DNA from: a virus
DNA: 29,468 nucleotides
Strand: one strand, 5' to 3'
Virus record (IMG/VR): IMGVR_UViG_3300021376_000254
Location: 1 to 29,468 of that record
Program-made: the position numbers and the translations under genes
In this document: in pieces, positions 7,006 through 14,438 of the stretch
Layout: each line of letters begins with the position of its first letter
Position numbering within the stretch: position 1 is the first letter of the stretch
Notes under the pieces: model-generated
The model's input: only the letters and a program-made list of their open reading frames with translations
Databases searched by the model: none
What the model was told of the DNA's origin: nothing

Positions 7006-8277
7006 TTATCTCGTAAATGTTAATGTTGCAGAGTAAGTACCTTTTAATCCAGCTTCAATTGCTCTTACTCTAAAATAGTATGTTCCTGCGGATAAAATAG
7101 TATTTACTTCAACTTCGGTTGTACTCCATTCATCTGCTGTATTTACAATAGTGGAAAATCCACTATCACTTGCTATTTGATATTGATAAGCAGTAATACC
7201 TAATGTTAAAGTTTTAGCTGGTGCAACCCACGTTATCAATGGTGAGGAATAAGTTACAGATGTTGGAGCTCCTGGTCCAGCAAAGTCGGTATGTGAATTT
7301 CCACCTTTATTATGTGTTATATATCCATTTACAAGGTATGTATCTTCTTCTTCTACATCAATTGAAATAATTTCAGTTGTTTTGTTTACAACTTCTATTG
7401 ATGTTACATCTACTTCAGTACCATCACCTTTGATAAGTTTATCACCGGAAACAATGTTAAACATTTCTTTGAAAAGATAATTTCCACTTACTATATCTTT
7501 TACTAAAAGTGGATGTTCCGATGTTGCGGTAATTTGACCATTATTAATATTGTAATATCTCGAAGCAAAAGAATAAGTAAGGTTTACTATGGTAACATCT
7601 TTTGGAGTTTTATTTAATGTGTTTGAAGACCAATTCAAAAATGTTTCGTCTGAATTTTGTCCTAAACCTTCAATTAAAAATCCTTTTAATAAATCCCCTT
7701 CATTTAAATCACCAGCCTCTACAATTGTGCCATCTGCCAAAGTGATTGGAGAATCTATCGTCAAACATAATGCAGCAGAGTTTCCATCATATGAATCTAC
7801 CGAGTAAACAGTTTTATCTTTATTTGTATTGTAACCAGTTGCGTGGTCATTAAATCCATCAGCAAATTTTGCTCTTACGGTATGTGTTTCAATTGTTTGA
7901 AGAACTGTTTGAGTTGCAGCGTTAGTCATAGATGAAACGGCTAAAGTTGCCGTTTTACCATTATTTGCACTTACAGATAATTTACTACCAGCTGGAACTG
8001 ACCAAGTTACATTTTGGCTTCTATTACCAACTTTTGAATCAAAAAGAGTTCCAGAACCAGTTGTGAATCCTAATGTAAAAGTTTCAGATGTTGATTCAAC
8101 TGCATAAGTAAATCCTGTTACTGAATCGACACTGTCAATAGAAAAAGCAGACATTGAAATGTTATTACCTGACGATGGAGAACCTTTTATAGTTCCTAAA
8201 GAAATATTTGTTAATCCAGTTCCAGTCGCACCTGCTAAATTGTAAAGTGATAATGTATCTCCTGATGATCTAGGCAT
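7006..8277 (-). CDS. Virion-type protein with internal Hint (intein-like) domain and C-terminal fibronectin-III domain
   Basis: 423 residues in three parts. Residues 1-170 are Ser/Thr/Gly-rich, beta-type, like phage structural proteins. Residues 171-323 form a Hint domain: Cys171 opens CLTIDSPITLADGTIVEAGD (block A), ATSEHPLLV holds the block B His255, and VEEEDTYLVNGYITHN ends in His322-Asn323 (blocks F/G). There is no room for a homing endonuclease. Asn323 is followed by Lys-Gly-Gly, not Cys/Ser/Thr, so ordinary protein splicing is not expected; self-cleavage is more likely, as in bacterial intein-like proteins. Residues 335-423 look like one fibronectin type III domain (PGAPTSVTYSSPLITWVAP..., GTYYFRVRAIEAG). 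It lies between a glycosyltransferase and the sheath module, so a tail-associated role is probable. Confidence 0.85.
   Translation of the reverse strand: MPRSSGDTLSLYNLAGATGTGLTNISLGTIKGSPSSGNNISMSAFSIDSVDSVTGFTYAVESTSETFTLGFTTGSGTLFDSKVGNRSQNVTWSVPAGSKLSVSANNGKTATLAVSSMTNAATQTVLQTIETHTVRAKFADGFNDHATGYNTNKDKTVYSVDSYDGNSAALCLTIDSPITLADGTIVEAGDLNEGDLLKGFLIEGLGQNSDETFLNWSSNTLNKTPKDVTIVNLTYSFASRYYNINNGQITATSEHPLLVKDIVSGNYLFKEMFNIVSGDKLIKGDGTEVDVTSIEVVNKTTEIISIDVEEEDTYLVNGYITHNKGGNSHTDFAGPGAPTSVTYSSPLITWVAPAKTLTLGITAYQYQIASDSGFSTIVNTADEWSTTEVEVNTILSAGTYYFRVRAIEAGLKGTYSATLTFTR
7309..7767 (-). other. Hint/mini-intein-like domain coding region
   Basis: Encodes Cys171 to Asn323 of the 423-aa protein: N-terminal Cys, block B T-S-E-H, penultimate His and terminal Asn are all present. 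The +1 residue is Lys. About 153 residues, the size of endonuclease-free Hint domains. Confidence 0.85.
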
Positions 8278-8289
8278 ATTATTTATTCC

Positions 8290-9288
8290 CTATATATTAT
8301 AAATATTAAGTAAATCCTTCACCCATATTTCTTTATTGGTGTAGTTTTTTACCATATAATTTTTTATTTGTTTAAACCAGTAAAGTTTTTCTTCAAATGA
8401 TTCATTACAAATCTTATTATAAATATTAACAAACTCTTTTTTAGATGATGCTCTATAAGGATACTCTAAATTTTTCAAATATAAACTATTAATAATTGGT
8501 AGTTTTCCTCTATCTACTGCTTCAAAAATTCCATATCCAAATGGTTCTGACGAAAAACATGAGTGAGATATTCCCCAATCCATTTGGTAAAATTTATTTT
8601 TAAATTCAGATTTATAATGATATATTTTTGATTTTGATGTATCGAGTTTCACACCACCTTTCCAAATCGCATTAAATTCATGTGAATCAGTAAAAATAAA
8701 AGATTTTAGACCATCTAAATAGTGTGGGTTTTTTCTACCTTCACATCTAGAGGCAAATCCTAATGAATTTGATTCAGAAAGTGGTAAATTATGTTTAAAT
8801 TCGTAAAAATTAGGAATACTTTGATTTTTAAACAAAATTTCAAATAATCCAACCCATATTGTGTGTTTAGACCAATCATTTACTTCCATTTCCCATTCTG
8901 AACTTATATACGGATGCCAAGCTAAAGAAGCATCAGTTCCAATTTGTGATTTTAAAATGTGGTCTACTGAATTATGTAAAACATTTGAATGAATTTTATG
9001 TTTATTATCAACTATGACTTTCATAGGTGTATAATGTCCATGTAAAATATTTATTCTACGGGCACCATTACAAATTTCTTCAAATTTTTGAATATTATCA
9101 CCATGCCAATAAGTTTCTATTGAAAATTTGTAATCTTCATGTCCTTTTGGTTTGTTCCTATGGATTAAAAGTATTGGTTTTACTTTTAATTTTGGTGCAA
9201 CCAATTCCATCCATAAATTTACCCAAGTATCAGAACCAGCATTTACCCAAGGGCCGCCTCCGGTAGTATAATAAATATCGTAAACCAT
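8290..9288 (-). CDS. GT-B fold glycosyltransferase (GT4-like)
   Basis: 332 residues. The C-terminal half carries the retaining-GT E-x7-E motif: E248-PFGYGIF-E256, followed by AVDRGKLPII, the nucleotide-sugar binding signature of GT4-type enzymes. LGFASRCEGRKNPHYLDGL (about 176-194) corresponds to the start of the second Rossmann domain. The N terminus contains a Gly-rich GGGPWVNAGSDTW segment and HGH (83-85), plausible acceptor-domain loops. It lacks a signal peptide or membrane span. It starts 4 bases after the stop of the 764-aa fibre gene and is followed by the Hint protein, so it is probably cotranscribed with virion genes. A modification of the phage's own fibres or of host surface glycans are both possible; the sugar and acceptor are unknown. 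Confidence 0.8.
   Translation of the reverse strand: MVYDIYYTTGGGPWVNAGSDTWVNLWMELVAPKLKVKPILLIHRNKPKGHEDYKFSIETYWHGDNIQKFEEICNGARRINILHGHYTPMKVIVDNKHKIHSNVLHNSVDHILKSQIGTDASLAWHPYISSEWEMEVNDWSKHTIWVGLFEILFKNQSIPNFYEFKHNLPLSESNSLGFASRCEGRKNPHYLDGLKSFIFTDSHEFNAIWKGGVKLDTSKSKIYHYKSEFKNKFYQMDWGISHSCFSSEPFGYGIFEAVDRGKLPIINSLYLKNLEYPYRASSKKEFVNIYNKICNESFEEKLYWFKQIKNYMVKNYTNKEIWVKDLLNIYNI
8298..8307 (-). promoter_or_regulatory. Late-type promoter element before the Hint gene
   Basis: Minus-strand AATATTTATA, 20 bases before the ATG at 8277, overlapping the 3' end of the glycosyltransferase gene. Confidence 0.4.
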
Positions 9289-9292
9289 TAAT

Positions 9293-11587
9293 TTATTTTT
9301 TAACTATTACTAATCCACTAAAATTTGAACTAAATGTTACACTTATTGCATTCACCGATAAAGATTCAATAATTGAAGGAACTTCTTGCCTTTTTGTAGA
9401 AGTATTATATGCCTGAACTATTGGATATTCTTCATTTAAACTATGTGTAATACTATATACGGAATTTCCTGTTATAGATTCTTTATATGTAGTTAAATTT
9501 GTAATTTGAGTTGATCCAGAAATTAAACCAGTTGGTATATTTGCTAAATTTGCCCATTCAGTTGAACCGCTCACAATATGGCCACCTTTTGCAACAACTG
9601 CGAATCCACTTTGAGCTGAAGAGAGAGTTATTGTAACATTATTATCATTAGTTAATGTAACTGATGTTGGAATTAATTGTGCGTTAGTATTATCATATAC
9701 TGAAACGATTACATTTTTACTATTAAAATTATGTGTTACAACAAAAGATGATTGATTATCAAATGATGATGTTACGGTCGCTACTTCTGCTATTTCAGTA
9801 ACTACATTTGTAATTTGAGATCCATCTCCTTTGAAAAAAGATGCAGTAATTGCACCACTTCCTAAATTTATTGATTGATTTACTAATGAACTTACTATTT
9901 GTGTTGAAGATGAAACTATCCCGCTACCTTTTACTTCGTATGATGAAGTTGCATTAATTAAAGATGAAGTAACATTTTGTAGTGTACTCCATTTATTATC
10001 ATTAGAACCAGTATAAGTTGCAAGAGTTACAAATTTATTATCAATAGAACTTGTATAAGTTGCTAATGTAGAATTTTTTGATTCTTCAGATGAAGAAAAT
10101 AAATTTAAAGAAATTATCCTTGAATCTACTGATGAACTATAAGATGTATATCCATTAGTTTGTGTAAAATCAATTTGTGATGAGCCAGATACTACCGAAT
10201 CTCCATTCGAAAGTAATACTTTACTTTCAGAACCACTTATACCAGCCTTCCAATAATCATTATTTACATCCCATACAAAAGATCCAGAGTTTGTATTACC
10301 ACCAGTTGCATCTCTTACAATTAAACCACCGTTTGATGTTCCTGCGGCATTTAGAGAAATAATATTATCATCTAATTGAATTGTAGTTGAATTAATTGTA
10401 GTAGTTGTACCTCTAACATTTAAATCTCCCAAAACTACCACATTTGAACCAGTCAATTCAAATGCAGTTTTTAATGATGATGAGTATAAATTAAGTGAAT
10501 CTAAAATATTAATTACTTGTGAGGATCCAGAAACAGTTCCGGTTGGTAATGAACTTACTACTTGTCCTGATCCCGAAATAGTTCCATTTGGTAAAGATGA
10601 AACAACTTGTGAAGATCCTGATATTACTCCACCTATAAGTTCAGCAGTAATTACACCATTTGTAATTGAAAAATCTACCGTAGACGAATCAGTCGAAGAT
10701 GATACTATATTTGTAGGAATAGAAGATATTCCTAAAAAGCTTATTTGAGATGAACCAGAAACTACGGTTTCTGCATTTAATCTGTCTTTAATACCACTTA
10801 CATAGTTGGTAGTTTGGGTAAGATTAACTTGTGAAGAACCCGATACAACACCTGTTGGTAAAAATGATACAACTTGTGATGAACTACTAACTATATTAGA
10901 TGGTATATTTGTAAAATTGTTATAATTTAAATAATATGAACCCGCTTCACCATTTAATAAATTTGAATCAGATGCTGCACCACTAACAATATGACCACCT
11001 TTTGCAATTACCACATATCCACTTTGTGCAGATGATAGTGTTATGGTTGCACTATTATCATCCGTTAGGGTAATTGATGTTGGTATAATTTGGGAATAAT
11101 TAGTATCATATACTGATATAATTACGTTTCTTGTATCAAAATTGTGAGATACCGAAAAATTTGATGAATTTGAAAAAGATGAGTTTACAGTAGAAACTTC
11201 TGCAATATCAACAACTAAATTTGTTAAATTTGAACCATCACCAGAAAATGAACCAGTAAATGAACCTGAAATAGTCCCTTCGCCTGTAACATTTAAATAT
11301 CGTGAATCAAATGAAGATGTAAGTTGTGATGAACCACTAACTACACCATTTGTAGAGTGTATAGCACCAAATAAAACTGATGCTGTAATTTGACCAGTAA
11401 TGTTTAATGACCCGGTAGTAACAGCATCTGTTGTAACAACTTGTTGTATTGATGGTGTTCCATTATCTTTCTCAAAGAAAATTCTACCATCGTAAGTATT
11501 TATCGCTAGTTCCCCTAATTCTAAATTAGAAGTAGACGGAACTTTACCTTCAACAGCTGTCCTTTTTAACTTTACTACTTGTGCCAT
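9293..11587 (-). CDS. Modular tail fibre/spike protein (764 aa)
   Basis: The N terminus MAQVVKLKRTAVEGKVPSTS with LELGELAINTYDGRIFFEKD is a fibre head type common in marine myophages. About ten VSGSSQ-type linkers are spread along the chain. Two full copies of a roughly 75-residue beta module occur (about residues 130-205 and 595-670), with H.F...NVI.SVYD, IIPTS.TL, TITLSSAQSG and ending AKGGHIVSG. A shorter third version forms the C terminus (SVYSITHSLNEEYPIVQAY ... SGLVIVKK). One TTTTINSTTIQLDDNIISLN cassette lies in the middle. Low complexity and Ser/Thr content suggest a trimeric beta fibre. There is no S74 domain, unlike the next fibre. It belongs to the large fibre cluster; receptor binding is inferred. 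Confidence 0.8.
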   Translation of the reverse strand: MAQVVKLKRTAVEGKVPSTSNLELGELAINTYDGRIFFEKDNGTPSIQQVVTTDAVTTGSLNITGQITASVLFGAIHSTNGVVSGSSQLTSSFDSRYLNVTGEGTISGSFTGSFSGDGSNLTNLVVDIAEVSTVNSSFSNSSNFSVSHNFDTRNVIISVYDTNYSQIIPTSITLTDDNSATITLSSAQSGYVVIAKGGHIVSGAASDSNLLNGEAGSYYLNYNNFTNIPSNIVSSSSQVVSFLPTGVVSGSSQVNLTQTTNYVSGIKDRLNAETVVSGSSQISFLGISSIPTNIVSSSTDSSTVDFSITNGVITAELIGGVISGSSQVVSSLPNGTISGSGQVVSSLPTGTVSGSSQVINILDSLNLYSSSLKTAFELTGSNVVVLGDLNVRGTTTTINSTTIQLDDNIISLNAAGTSNGGLIVRDATGGNTNSGSFVWDVNNDYWKAGISGSESKVLLSNGDSVVSGSSQIDFTQTNGYTSYSSSVDSRIISLNLFSSSEESKNSTLATYTSSIDNKFVTLATYTGSNDNKWSTLQNVTSSLINATSSYEVKGSGIVSSSTQIVSSLVNQSINLGSGAITASFFKGDGSQITNVVTEIAEVATVTSSFDNQSSFVVTHNFNSKNVIVSVYDNTNAQLIPTSVTLTNDNNVTITLSSAQSGFAVVAKGGHIVSGSTEWANLANIPTGLISGSTQITNLTTYKESITGNSVYSITHSLNEEYPIVQAYNTSTKRQEVPSIIESLSVNAISVTFSSNFSGLVIVKK

Positions 11588-11634
11588 ATTTATGCATTAC
11601 CGATTTCATTATATAATTACTTCGGTTTAAAATA

Positions 11635-11649
11635 TCCTTATATAAGGAT
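11635..11649 (-). terminator. Weak hairpin between two fibre genes
   Basis: Inverted repeat ATCCTT / AAGGAT with a 3-base loop in the gap after the 608-aa fibre gene. The following sequence is only moderately T-rich, so terminator function is doubtful. Confidence 0.3.
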
Positions 11650-11667
11650 TTTTAACCTTTATTTTAT

Positions 11668-11976
11668 TTAGTGTTTTTTCAAACTCTCAATTTCAACTTT
11701 CATATCGTTGATTTGAATTTGTTGTTCTTTAATACCTTCAATTAATAATGCTACTAATTTATCGTATTTAACAGCTTTATAACCACTTTCTCTTGTTTGA
11801 ACTAATTGTGGTAATACCGCCTCTATTTCTTGTGCGATTACACCCACATCGTTTCCTTCGTATCCGTGCTCAATTTTGTTTTCTTCTTTCCAATCATAAG
11901 TGTTACCACTAATTTTTTTAATCTTATCGATGGCGTTTTCGATTGGTTTGATGTTTTCTTTGAAACGAATATCAGA
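11668..11976 (-). other. S74 self-cleaving chaperone domain
   Basis: Codes for residues 507-608 of the fibre, with the S-D-x-R-x-K cleavage dyad at the start and the GVIAQE core. Predicted to be removed from the mature fibre. Confidence 0.85.
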
Positions 11977-13494
11977 AGATGAGAATGCTACAACATCATT
12001 TGTTGCATCAATTCTTCCCGCAGTTGCACTCGCTGCCATTCCAACACCTATTGAGTTAAATTGAACGTTAGATGAGGTTGATACCGCTTGTCCAATAGAG
12101 ATAGTTACTGCACCGGTTGCTCCACTCACACTAATACCTGTTCCGGCAACGTTTGAAGTTACACCACTATTTGCAATTGTTACCGCAGAACCACCATTAT
12201 ATGATGTTCCGCTTAATCCAGTACCAATTGTTAAGGTTGCCAAATTAGAACCTAAAGAAATACCACTTATTGTTGAATTAGTCAATGATGCGTTTGCAAT
12301 ATTACTTAAAGTATTATTTGTACCACTTATTGTTTTATTTGTTAGGGTCTGAGTGCCAGTTGTAGTCACTAAAGGAATTTCAGAACCACTTAATCCTGCT
12401 ACCCAATTATCATTTCCCTCATCCCAAATCAAAGTTGCATTTGCAGATGTACCTCTTTCAATTTCAATACCTCCGTTTTGAGATGGAATACCTGTTTCAT
12501 CTGAATTTAGAACGATTAAGTTATCACCAATATTTACGGTATTTGAGTTTACAGTTGTAGTTGTTCCATTTACAGTCAAATCACCAGTAATAGTAACATT
12601 ATTTGAGAATGTTCTATTTCCTGTAATTGTATCTGCTAAACCAACAGTTACAGTTCCACCACTACCCAAAGTAATTGATGAACCACCATCTATTGAAATT
12701 TCATTTGTTGTTCCTGCAAATGCTAAAGTAGTATTACCTTGTACTGCGGTGTTTGCAGAAGAACCATAGTTTACTGCAATTGTAGGTGATGAACCTTCAC
12801 CACTATTTGAAGCTATAGTCACACCCGTTCCACTACCTAATGATGCTACATAATCACCTGTTGTATCAGTACCCAATGCTACTGAATTTGCTTGTATCGT
12901 TGAAACTCCATTTGATGCAATCAGTACATCACCACTAATATTTGAAAAAACTTGTGAAGAACCTGATACAACACCACTTACAAGTGAAATGGTTGCGGTT
13001 GAACCTTCGCTTGGTGTATGTGAAATAACAATACCTGCATTTCCTGCAGATACGTCAGTCATATAGTTACCCGTTGTATCAGTACCCAATGCTACTGAAT
13101 TTGCTTGTATCGTTGAAACTCCATTTGATGCAATCAGAACATCTCCACTAATATTTGAGAATACTTGAGATGAACCGGATATAACACCGGAAGGTAATAA
13201 ACTAGTTACTTGTACAGATCCAGAAACTACGGTTTCAGTATTAAGTTTATTTTTTATTGTGGTATCAATAGATGAAGTAAATGATTCGATACTATCAAGT
13301 CTTGAATCTTGTGAGCCCGTATCGGTTTTTAAACTTTCTATTTTACTATTTAATGATGCTGAAAAATCTGCAGTATCACCAATACCTGAAACTGAACCAC
13401 TAAACGAACCAGTGATTTGTCCATTAGCTGAAACGAATGTTGCACCACTTGCAAAAGTTAATGAACCTGAAATAATTGGACTATGTATTATCAT
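11668..13494 (-). CDS. Tail fibre protein with C-terminal S74 intramolecular chaperone (608 aa)
   Basis: The body consists of Ser/Gly/Thr-rich beta repeats with VSGSSQ linkers and a TTTTVNSNTVNIGDNLIVLN cassette near the centre. Residues 507-608 are a peptidase S74 domain: S507-D-I-R-F-K512 gives the Ser/Lys dyad used for self-cleavage in endosialidase-type fibres. GNDVGVIAQEIEAVLPQLV and GYKAVKYDKLVALLIEGIKE are the family's conserved core, followed by a C-terminal coiled coil. The domain normally drives trimerisation and then cuts itself off. A direct repeat of 71 codons is seen inside the gene. An AGGA lies about 8 bases before the ATG and a TATATTTATA element 21 bases upstream. Confidence 0.88.
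   Translation of the reverse strand: MIIHSPIISGSLTFASGATFVSANGQITGSFSGSVSGIGDTADFSASLNSKIESLKTDTGSQDSRLDSIESFTSSIDTTIKNKLNTETVVSGSVQVTSLLPSGVISGSSQVFSNISGDVLIASNGVSTIQANSVALGTDTTGNYMTDVSAGNAGIVISHTPSEGSTATISLVSGVVSGSSQVFSNISGDVLIASNGVSTIQANSVALGTDTTGDYVASLGSGTGVTIASNSGEGSSPTIAVNYGSSANTAVQGNTTLAFAGTTNEISIDGGSSITLGSGGTVTVGLADTITGNRTFSNNVTITGDLTVNGTTTTVNSNTVNIGDNLIVLNSDETGIPSQNGGIEIERGTSANATLIWDEGNDNWVAGLSGSEIPLVTTTGTQTLTNKTISGTNNTLSNIANASLTNSTISGISLGSNLATLTIGTGLSGTSYNGGSAVTIANSGVTSNVAGTGISVSGATGAVTISIGQAVSTSSNVQFNSIGVGMAASATAGRIDATNDVVAFSSSDIRFKENIKPIENAIDKIKKISGNTYDWKEENKIEHGYEGNDVGVIAQEIEAVLPQLVQTRESGYKAVKYDKLVALLIEGIKEQQIQINDMKVEIESLKKH
12856..13188. repeat. Direct repeat inside the 608-aa fibre gene, offset 213 bases
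   Basis: About 120 bases from 12856 recur from 13069 with few changes; both encode FSNISGDVLIASNGVSTIQA plus NSVALGTDTTG. The offset of 71 codons keeps the frame. It reflects internal duplication of a fibre module. Confidence 0.8.
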
Positions 13495-13515
13495 CTTCTT
13501 TTTCCTTTTATACTA

Positions 13516-13525
13516 TATAAATATA
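13516..13525 (-). promoter_or_regulatory. Late-type promoter element before the 608-aa fibre
   Basis: Minus-strand TATATTTATA, 21 bases before the ATG at 13494, in the 37-base gap between two fibre genes. Confidence 0.45.
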
Positions 13526-13531
13526 TGTTTT

Positions 13532-14146
13532 TTAAATTGAACCTCCATCTATTTGAGAAATTACAGTTGCATCTGCCGTTCCTGTCACATCACCACTTAA
13601 AGTTATTTGAGATGAACCCGAAATTAATGTTGGTTTGTTAATAATACTGGCATATTCTACCGAACCACTTACTATATGACCACCATTCGCAACTACTACA
13701 TATCCACTTCTAGATGATTCAAATGTAATAGTTATAGTATTATTATCAGTAATTCTTAAAGTTTGAGGTATAATTTGATAATAATCATTATCATAAACCT
13801 GAACTATTGCATTTTCAGTATTAAGATTGTGGTCTACAACCCATGTTGACTGATTTGTAAATGATTTTTGAACTGTTGCTGTTTGTCCAATTGTCACATT
13901 TGTCAATTGAGAACCATCTCCTTGAAAAAATGAAGCAGTTATTGAACCTGTAATACTTAATGATCCAGTTAAAGTTCCATTATGGTTTAATGTTACTAAA
14001 TCTACAATTTCATCTACACTACCACTTTTTCTTGTGAAAACTCTACCATCATAAACATTAATTGCTAATTCACCAGTTTCTAATGAACCAACAGTTGGCT
14101 TAGACCCACTCGAAGTGGAACGTTTTAATCTTATAATTTGGGCCAT
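13532..14146 (-). CDS. Short fibre/spike protein (204 aa)
   Basis: The head MAQIIRLKRSTSSGSKPTVG and ETGELAINVYDGRVFTRK matches that of the 764-aa fibre. It then has one copy of the shared beta module (about residues 95-160: HNLNTENAIVQVYD, IIPQTLRI, SGYVVVANGGHIVSG) and one ISGSSQ linker. It ends DATVISQIDGGSI, an IDGG-type C terminus also present on two other fibres. It may be a short adaptor or a truncated fibre. It starts one base after the stop of the 1377-aa fibre, so the two are translationally close. A TGGA stretch precedes the ATG. Confidence 0.75.
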   Translation of the reverse strand: MAQIIRLKRSTSSGSKPTVGSLETGELAINVYDGRVFTRKSGSVDEIVDLVTLNHNGTLTGSLSITGSITASFFQGDGSQLTNVTIGQTATVQKSFTNQSTWVVDHNLNTENAIVQVYDNDYYQIIPQTLRITDNNTITITFESSRSGYVVVANGGHIVSGSVEYASIINKPTLISGSSQITLSGDVTGTADATVISQIDGGSI

Positions 14147-14147
14147 T

Positions 14148-14438
14148 TTATTTTTCCAATTTATTTTTTAGTTCTTTTACTTCATTAGATAGTTCTTTTA
14201 TACCTTCAATAAGAAGTGAAACTAATCTATCGTATTTTACTGCCTTATAACCATTATCTCTATTTTCTACAAGTTCTGGTAATATAGATTCAATTTCCTG
14301 TGCTATTACACCATAATCTTTACCTTTATAAATATTTTGTTTTTCTTCGTCCCATATAAAAGCATAACCGCCAATTTTATTTATTTTTTGTAAAGGATTA
14401 GAAATTAATTCTAAATTATTTTTTAATCTAATATCAGA
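14148..14438 (-). other. S74 self-cleaving chaperone domain of the 1377-aa fibre
   Basis: Residues 1282-1377; the SDIRLK dyad and the GVIAQE core are both present. Close in sequence to the S74 domain of the 608-aa fibre (about 3 kb downstream in transcription). Confidence 0.85.

Noticed and set aside
9027-9266. 79-aa plus-strand frame
   Set aside because: It is antisense to the glycosyltransferase, whose motifs are clear on the other strand.
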